Shown here: positions 14,814 to 24,200 of the stretch, piece by piece
Numbering within the stretch: the stretch's first letter is position 1
Layout: every line of letters starts with the position of its first letter
Source of the DNA: Paludibacteraceae bacterium
GTDB lineage: Bacteria > Bacteroidota > Bacteroidia > Bacteroidales > Paludibacteraceae
Length of the DNA: 26,589 nucleotides
Assembly: GCA_016292775.1 (NCBI GenBank)
Contig: JAEDFN010000022.1
Span: 1-26,589 of the forward strand
Direction: 5' to 3'
The notes under the pieces: model-generated
The model's database searches: none
The model's input: only the letters and a program-made list of their open reading frames with translations
What the model was told of the DNA's origin: nothing
Program-made: the position numbers and the translations under genes

Positions 14814-14949
14814 CGCCAACTCGGGGATTAAAATCGCGCCAACTCAGGGGTCAAAATCGTGCCAACTCGGGGATTAAAATTCAGTTAAAGTATTGATTTG
14901 GTTGTAAATAAATGCATTTTTACCTCATCAAAAAACACATCAAAAAAAA
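14814..14949 (+). repeat. 23-bp-unit element, copy B (three units plus tail)
   Basis: Units start at 14814, 14837 and 14860 (CGCCAACTCGGGGATTAAAA type), followed by the same tail as copy A, in the same orientation. It is preceded by TTTCGCG, as copy A is. It ends in an A-run that doubles as the T-run of the giant-gene terminator on the other strand. Confidence 0.9.
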
Positions 14950-14975
14950 GGGCCGCACACTCACGTGTACGACCC
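14942..14975 (-). terminator. Intrinsic terminator of the giant T9SS gene
   Basis: On the minus strand, GGGTCGTACAC pairs over 11 positions (with G-U wobbles) with GTGTGCGGCCC around a GTGA tetraloop and is followed by eight Ts. The stem begins 28 bases past the gene's stop. Confidence 0.9.
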
Positions 14976-15003
14976 CCTACAAAATCTAATAGTAATTAAT
15001 GAA

Positions 15004-15252
15004 TTATTTCACTATGAGGCGACCGAGATATACATCTCCGGTGCCTGAAGTGATGCGGATATAATATATACCACTGGTGTAGATACCGCCAACTTCGATA
15101 GGGAAGGTAGCAGGAGCGAAGATTTCCACTACCTGACCTACTGCGTTGAGTACCTCTACGCGCATTCCGTTCTGCTCCTCGACAGTCCATTCGCGGTTAA
15201 CGAAGGTGCTTTGTCCGCCAAGTACAGGGTTCGGTGCCACGATGATAGGCAA
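15004..15252 (-). other. T9SS type A C-terminal sorting domain (within giant gene)
   Basis: Residues 3729-3810: LPIIVAPNPVLGGQ, a central VEVLNAVGQVV strand pair, then GGIYTSGIYYIRITSG and the terminal GRLIVK. This order is diagnostic of the Por secretion sorting signal, which is cleaved by PorU-type sortase upon outer-membrane passage. Confidence 0.92.
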
Positions 15253-18200
15253 TGCATAAGCATTATCTACAGGGGTGGTTACATTAAGAACAAGATTTAC
15301 TATAGAGTCACAACCCAAAGAGGAAGGAACAGTGTCGGAATATTCTCCGGCTGTAGTAAGTGAATTTCCAAAGAATTCGTAAGTTTCACCCTCTTTGATT
15401 GTCTCTGTAATATTGACAACTACAGTAGGGATAAACTGAATAGAAACTTCCAAAATTGAGTCACAACCATTAGCATTATTAATTCTACGAGATACTACGG
15501 TATCTTGAGTGATTCTATCGATAGAGAATCCGAAAGATTCGTAATTCTTACCTTCGCAAACGTAATCGTTGACTCTGCCGATAGGGGCAGGAGTAACCGA
15601 CAATACGAGGCGGATAGTAGAGTCACAATCGAGGCTGTTTTGTACGGTATGTGTATATTCACCTGCCTCATTGATAACGGTGCCGTAGAATTCGTATGTC
15701 TGACCCTCACATATAGTTGCCTCTACACGAGTTTCAGAAGGTAACACCTTAAGATCGAGAATTTCGATAGAGTCGCAACCGAGAGAGTTAGTTAAAGAAA
15801 CGGTATAAGTACCTGCAGTATTATAAGTAGTACCATTCCAAGTATAAGTACCGCCTTCACATATATAAGCGGAATAGTGTATTTCACGAGGGATAGCATA
15901 CAGATACAGAGTAACGATAGAGTCACATCCTCTGCGGCCTGTTAATGTGTCGACATAGACTCCTGAAGTACTAAGGGTTTGTCCTCCAAAATTAAAGTTG
16001 CCGCCCTCACAAATAGTACGGGTAAGCACTGTTTGTAAATTGAGTACTTCGAGGTGTAGGATTATAGTGGTATCACATCCCTCGGTAGCGTAATGTACGA
16101 TATTATAATCGCCGCGAGTAGTGAGGTTGTTAAATCCGTATTTGCTATAAACGTCGCCTTTACAGATGGTGTCGTAGATATGAACCATCGGTACATCTTG
16201 TACTGTCAACACGAGTTTTACTATACTGTCGCAAGAGCCCTCAGAGCCGGAGATTACTTTCTCGAGCTCGATAGTATTGATATTTACATTCGATGTTTTA
16301 TCAGCATCTACTACGAAACCGTTACCTACGTATCTGTCACCGCGACAAACGATGGCATTATGAACATCCTCTCCGCTGTAGCAGTTTACATTGATATCAT
16401 CAACATAAATATAGCTCTCTTTATTTACAGGCACAACGGCAGTAAATGCAAAGCGGATATTCTTGTTAGGTTGATTGATTACCACGTATTTATTTACGAG
16501 GTCATTACCTTTAATGTCGAGAACTTCTTGTTGCAACAATTGGTAAGAACCATCGGTAAGCACTTCATATACACGGAAGTAGAGAGAGTCTCTTGCAGGC
16601 ATATCTTGGCGATATCTGAATTTGATGAGGTAACTTTCATTGCCTGTAGCAAATTCAGGCGACATCACCTGAGCGGTACCGATAATATTATTGTACAATA
16701 CAAGGCTCGTCTTGTCGTTGGCACTCATACCGTTAGTGACTTTCCAATTGCTTGACACAGTTGCAGAAGAGCCTTCGAGTGACCAGCAAGTAGGAGGTAA
16801 ATTACCCGGGATATAATCGTTAAAGTCTTCGATATAAGGGAATTCACCAACGCCACAAATAGTGCGGAATGAAGTAGAATTCCAATTAGAAGTGTCGGCA
16901 ATAGCGCTATTTTCGATAGCTCTCACTGCAACGTTGTAGAATGTATTAGGTTTCAAAGATGTAGCTACAGCACTTGTGTTTGCAGTTACGGTATTAAATA
17001 CCATACCGTATTTACTATTGTAAACTTGGATTTCGTATTGATCGGCAGAGTCAACGCTATTCCATGAAATATCCGCGCTATTTGATGTGATGTTAGAAAC
17101 CACGATATTTTGCGGACGAGAAACATTAATTTCTTCTATTCTGAAATTGTCGACAACGAACCAATCGGCATATTCACCTACATTGGCTTTGACACCGATG
17201 TTATAGATACCCGTTTCATCTACAGAGAATTCTTTAACGGCTTCGATGTAATTTCCTGAATTAACAATATATTGAGCTATGACAGATTGCTCATTGTCTT
17301 TAATCATGAAATATTCGAATACAACGCCGTCGGCATCATGTTGGAGTTTTCTATCCATTGAAACCATAGCGGATATTTCGTATTTCTTACCGCTTTGGAG
17401 GCGTACAGGGCGTGATAATTGAGAAGCCAAAGAGCGGTTGAGGAATAAGAAATTGTTACCGTCGTAAGCAACAGGGGTAACAGAACCGGTGTAAGAATCT
17501 TTATCATGAACTCTCCAGCCTGTGCTATGTACACCTTTATCCTCAATCCAGCAGTTTTGCTCGGCAGAAGCACCATCACCTTGTAGAGTTTCGAAGCTCT
17601 CGATATAAGGTTGTGTAGCGGTAACGTTGATAATATCCGAACAGTAAGTGCGGAAAGATAATGATGTATAAGGAGAAGATTCTGTAGTGCTACACAAGTT
17701 ACGCATAAATAATGTATAATTTGTAGAAGCATTAAGATTGTTGATAGTGTAAGTATTGGTAGTTACCGTATCCAGAATCACAGCATTAGCCACGTTACCG
17801 GTAGTAGACAATGAGAGCTCGATAGTAAGAGCTTCGTTGTTGTTAAGATTAATTTCGGCGAAATTGTTTTCGACATTAATAACCGAAGCACCGAGAGGCA
17901 ACAAGCAATCGAGGGTATCGATAGTTAAATCGTCGATAGCGAGAGGGTAACCCGATTCGAAGAAATATGTATCATTTCCTGTTTGGTTGTATATCAAACG
18001 GTTAGTCCATTGAGTTACGATATTGTAAACGCCTGCTCTTTCGATAACGAAATAGCCCTCATTAGATTTCCAACCGGCGGCGGAAGCGAGGTTGTCGCCG
18101 TCCATAGGTATAGCTTCAGGGTGAGTGATATTGGCGTTTTTAGAGAGCAATACTCTGTTATAATCAAGTTCAACGGTATCAGGGATAAGGAATACGCGGC

Positions 18201-21200
18201 CGAAGTCGGTGAGTGCTGAAGCAGAAGTTGCTGCCCAATGATAAGAGTAGTAGTACTGACCTGCTTCGAGGCGGATAGGGCGGTAAGCGTAGGTAGTTTT
18301 ACCCCATTTTGTAGTATATCCGTAATCGCCACTGCTGTTACCTACATAAAGGCCGTTATTGCCTGTATGAACACCCCTTGTAGCTGTTCCGATTTTGAAT
18401 GTGTTGTTATTAATAGCATCAACTTCGGTAACGAAGAGCCACATACCGTTATCGGCGGCATCTTCAAAGCCTGTTGTATAAGGGATATGAGTAGCGGCTT
18501 TACGAGTCTTGAAGTTTACGGTAGTAACGAAAGAGTTGTCGCCATTACCGCAATCAGCGTAGCACTCGAGGATATATTCTGTTACCGATTGCAATCCGTT
18601 TACGGTAAATTCTCTGTCGGAGATAGTGTCGTTAGCCACCACACTTCTATCATCGGCTTTGTAAACGGTATAAATGATATCTGCATTTTCGTTCACTCCC
18701 GTAACGGTGAATGTAGCTTTCACATCTTCCACTATAGAATTAACTCTTGGAGTGAAGCATGACATCTGAGTGATAGAGATGCTATCTACGGTAAGAGGAG
18801 TAGTTTGACTTTCACCACCATCGTTAATCCAATAGAAATAGAGAGCATAAGTAGAAGCTTGTGGAATATCTACTGTTGCCACCATCTCTTGCCAAGTAGT
18901 AACTTCCGACATCTTAACGCCGTTGTCAACAGCGATACATCCGTCAGGCAAGCGGTTGGCAGTTACATTAGGCATGATACCGAGGTCGATAGTAACATCA
19001 TCAGGAGCGAGGAATGCTCTACCATAATCGAAAGTACCTTCTCCTTCTGATTTATATTTGAAGCGAACAACGTAAGTACCCGGTTCAAAATCAATTCTAC
19101 GATTGGCAGTAGAACGAGAATTAGTGCCGGAATAAGCCAAATCGTTACCGGTATTTGACACATAGAGTGCTTTATCACCTACATAAACGGCACCTGTTGC
19201 GGCTCCGATATAGAATTTGTTTACTAATCCGGTGCTGATATTATTCTGCATCGTCCAAAGAGCATTATCGTCGTCATTACTGAAATCAGTAAAGTAAGGC
19301 ACTGTAGCAGGAGTTTTTAAGGTCTTGATATTGAGAATAGACCAAGCAGAAGCCGATTGCTCGCAAATAGTACGAACATAAATGAAGTAGTCTGTATTTT
19401 GAGATAAACCGTTGAAAGTAACAGTATCGTTTACAGTGATATAAGATGCGATAGAATCATCTGCATTTTGTGTGCGGCACAAGCGGTATTCCACATTGGC
19501 ACCGATGATATTGCCAAGTTTGATAACGGCATTATCATGAGATACTGATACAGCTTGAGGTTGATCGGTAAGTGCAGGGCATTCGAGTTTTGTCACGCTG
19601 AAATCGTCGAAAGCCAAAGGCGGTTGATTAGTTCCATATTGATCGTTTGTCCACATTATCACAAACTTATAGAGCTGAGTTGCAGGGATATCCACCACTA
19701 CACGTTCTTGTTTCCAAGTGCTGTTCAAATTAAGTTTACTTTGATCTGCACCATCAAGAGCAATAAATCCATTTTCTGATGCATTTTGATAATGAGAGAG
19801 AGCTACGGAACCCGGAGTTAAATTTATGCCGTTATTAGCCAAGAAGATACGAGCATAGTCGTAATTAGACTCGCCTTGTGCTTTCCATCTGTAGTTGAAC
19901 TCATAGGTGCCTGCCTCGAGATACATCGTAGCATAAGCATAGACGGTAGATGCATTTCCATAAGAATAATCATCAGTAGCAGTGTTATGAATATAAAGCG
20001 ATTGACCTGTAGTAGTTGCCAACGAACCGATACGGAATTGGCAAGTTTGGTTGCCGTTAACAAACGTCCATTGTCCTGATTCGGTGTTGAAATCATCGCT
20101 GAATGGAGGTGTTATAGGCAGCGGATTGGTCTTAAAGCCGAATTGTACAGGTGTTGATGTGGCATTATTACCGCATAATGATGTGATTACGAGGGTATAT
20201 CTTGTGTCTGCAGTCAATCCATCAACGTTGAACATTGTAAATGATATAGTATCTATAGCCACTACGGTGCCGTCGGTAGCGAGTACTCTATATTCGAAAG
20301 AGTCGACACTATTCAATATCGAATAATAATCGAATTTAAATGTAGCTTCCTCGTTAGAAATATTAGTGAGAGCAATATTCTCTACAGTATTACATGTATT
20401 GATACTACCCATAACTACATTATCTATAGCACACTTGCTACCATCGTATCTTGGTGCCTTGTTCACTTTAAGCACTACTCTACCGTTTGTAGCGGTAGCA
20501 TTATTGAATGCATAAAGGATTTTGGTCATATTTGAAGTACGACCGAGCGTATTGCAAGCCACGAAAGTAGTAGTATCGTTGATATCGGTCATATAACCTA
20601 TTACCATATCAGGATACATATCATAGGTGTTTTCGTTACGGTAATAGAATTCGATGTAAGTCTCATTTACAGGGATGTCGAGTTGAGGCATTACGATGAA
20701 TAAAGGAGAGTTTACAGAAGCGTAAGTCTCTAAAGAGTAAGCGGATACGAAGAAGCCGGTTTCGTCATTAATTTCCGCATAAGGGTAAGAGTTGCCGGTA
20801 TTAGCGGAAACGAGTTCGATACAAGCTTGACCAGGAGTGCTTACGAAGTCGAATGTTTGGCGATAAGGAGCGTTGATAACGGCAACGCAGTTGGTGTTGA
20901 ATACAAAAGGTTTCGACCAAGCTGAGTTTTCGCCGCTACATACGTTTCGCATATATAGTTGATAAGCTGTAGCACTCTGCAAATTACTGATAGTAAATAG
21001 AGTATCGCTTACAGTAATCGGAGTAGCGGAAGCGGTATCAAAGCCGAGTTCGCCATAAATATATTGCCATTGGTTACCGAGAGCGCGGAAGCTGATAGTA
21101 GCGCTGTTTTCAGTAACATTTTCAGTACGCATAAGGGCAGGAGCAGGGCATGAACCAAGGCTTTCCACTCTGATATTGTCGATATAAGTGAAATATCTTT

Positions 21201-24200
21201 CTCTATCACTTCTGCCACTGCGAATTGCTATCTGAGCGTCCACAAGGTCGGCATCAATAACCGAGAAGTTCACTTCGGCGTCACGAACAAATACAGTGCT
21301 TTTGCTCATTGTAGCTACCGGAATAAAAGTGGTAGGGTCGGTAGGGTTGGTAACCACACCGACAACCAAATCACCGCAAGCATCCACATTCTCCATTCTG
21401 TAATCGAAAATCATGCGACAAGTGTTGAGGTCGACATCGAATTTAGGCAGAACGATATAGGTCTCTGCAGAAGTATGTGATAAACATTGGAGAGAATAAA
21501 CACCCTCTGATTTGTCGTAAGAGTTTAACCTCGGCAAGAAATTAATGGAGTATGGATCAGGATATTGATAGCCGAACATACAGTTGTTTTGAAGTTCGCT
21601 ATAGATATTATTATTAGGGTTAATATCCTCGAAACCATTAGAATAAGGCAGAGAAATCTCGGCACAAATAGTAGAGAACGAGAACAGGCGAGCATAATAA
21701 GAAGTATCACCGGCGGCACAGATAGCGGCAACGGCGGCTTTATAAGTAGTATTTCCGGACAATCCGCCTACTACAGCAGGATTGGTAGTTACTACTTCAT
21801 CAGCTACCACATTATCATTCTCATCGGTGACAACGATTTTCCAACTGCTTTCGGAGCCGTTTGACTGCCAAGCGAAAGTTGCCGTAGTATCGGTTACCGA
21901 CGTACAAACGAGTTTAGTAGGTTTGATACAAGTAGGGATAGCATAGAGCTCGATATCATCGAGGTAGATAGTAGCATTTGCATCGTTACTTGTAATGCTG
22001 AAATAGCGGGCAAATTCTACATATTCAAAATCTTCGTTATTGACGTCGAAAGACAAGATAACGGAGAATTCAATCCAAGTACCTCTACCTTTGAATTTCA
22101 CGGTTTCCAAATCCGTAAGGGTACCGACATCGCCAGGGTCAGTCATCAAGCCGATAGAGAGGAAGAAACTGTCGACATTTTGTGTAAATGCATATCCTGT
22201 CAACATATAATTGTTAACGAGGGCAGGCACATTCATTTCCGGAGAAACAATCAAAGAGTTGCGCATTGCAGCTGATTTATTGCCTGAATGGTGGTAAACA
22301 TTATTAGATTTAAAATAATCTTTACCATCGCCGATAGCCCTCCAGCAGTTGAATTTTCTTTCTGCTTCAAAATCCTCTACATAAGGCACTTGATAAGGGG
22401 CACAAGCGGTATTGAAAGAGTAAACATCGGTCCACTCACTCATTTCACCGGTAGCCGGGATAATAGAGCGCACTGCATAGTAATACAACGTATTGGACTC
22501 CAGATTATCGAGGATAGGGTTACGTTGATTTACAATAGTGTCGTGGATATAAACAAGGTTTGTATCAGTATTAGGGTTGAAGATGTTGTCGTGCATAACT
22601 ATCTGCCACTGTGTAGCGTTAGAAGTGATAGCAAATTGCACAGAGTCGCTCTTGATAGATACCGGCTCCACTTTAGTAGGAGGGATACAGTTTTTCTGCA
22701 TCAATTTCAAATTATCTATAGCGCAGAAACCGCCGTAATAAGAATATGAAGCGAGTGATATACCGAGGTAATAAGTACCGGTATTCTCTACGTTGAAATA
22801 TCCCTTCAATTGATTCCAAGTACCGGAAACCACGTTAGCGGAGTCGATATTAACCACCCAATTTTCTCTATTCATACTTGGCTGAGTGGAGATAAATAAT
22901 CTCGCGCCGTTGTTCATCGTGCCGTATCCGCCTATCACATGCATAGAAGCATAGTAATTCGAGTCTGCTTGAAGAGTAACAGGGTAATAAGCAGTGAGGT
23001 GACCACTATTCACTGCGAAATAACCCATCTTGCTACCCTCGTAAGGATTTACGGTAAAGTATGGATAAGATTGATAGTTATATTGGCTTGAAACGGTAAA
23101 TTTAACATCATCACCATATATATAGCAGCCCTCTACTACGTCGTTATCGGCATAGCTTTCGAAACCTTCGATAAGCGGATTATCGATAGTGATTGCCATC
23201 GGTTCGCAATAGGTATGAATAGTAATAAACTCATCGCTCCACAAAGAGAATTCCGAGCCGCAATTATTACGCACGTAGAAGTCGTATTCAGTATCCGGAT
23301 TAAGCCCTGTTACAACACAAGATTTTGCGTTAGCGGCAGCGTCTACAATAGTGAGGTTTTCAGAGCCATTTCCGGAAATGCAATATCCAACTTGCCAATT
23401 TGTAATTCCTTCGTCATTGACAACAACACGAACTGAGTTTTTGGTAATAGAATCAATGGTAAAGTTAAAGATTGAAGAGCAATTAGGGCGAACGAATACT
23501 CGGATATTATCGATAAGTACATCGGTACGTCCCTTGTTATGTGCGTTGAAAATGATGTATTTATTGCCTGAAGTAGAAACCGGGATATCTGCAGTGTACA
23601 TATAATATCCGGCTTCGGAAACTACAGGGGCTTTTGATATTGCATTATATACAGTTTTAAGAAGGGTACCGTTCAGGGTATCCGGTGTATCATTGATATA
23701 TACGTTCACATACTCATAGTCGATATCAGAAGTAGAAGAGCTACGATATTGATACCAAGAAACCTGATACTCTGTATTACCATCGAAAGTAAATTGAGGT
23801 AACACAAGGTTTGCTTTATTATGATAATATGAAGTTACATAAGTATAAGGGTCTGCATAGAAAGAATAAGGGAGTAAAGCGGAAGCAGTGCCTTTATAAG
23901 GATTTTTAGTGCTACGTTGCCAATTAGTAACGGAGCTTCCGTAATAGCTTCCGACAAGTTCGCCATATCCCTCAGTTTTCCAGCAGTTTAACGGGAATTG
24001 ATTTTCTTCGAAAGTAGCGTTATAAGGGAATTGAGATATGGCATCGCATTCGGTAGTTACATTTACAGAGAATGATTTGATAACACTGGAATCGTTGCCA
24101 CATTTAGCGTAGATATCACCGGAGATAGTGTAAGTAGTACCGGAGAGCAAGCCGTTTACGGTATAGCTGTTCTCATTAACGGTGGCATTACCGCTCACGT

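Larger units (their letters stand above)
14683..15003. other. Gene-free gap between the ATPase and the giant gene
   Basis: It contains about 130 bases of AT-rich sequence with nothing I recognise, then repeat copy B (14814-14949), then the terminator of the giant gene. No coding frame is supported. Confidence 0.6.

Noticed and set aside
12898..14949. One complete IS21-type element with two inverted ends
   Set aside because: The two repeat blocks are in the same orientation and there is no istA/istB between them, so they cannot be the two ends of one intact element.
16093..16755. 220-codon plus-strand ORF inside the giant gene
   Set aside because: It lies wholly antisense to a clearly coding frame with repeated domains. 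It has no promoter or family signal, and long antisense frames are expected from this codon use.
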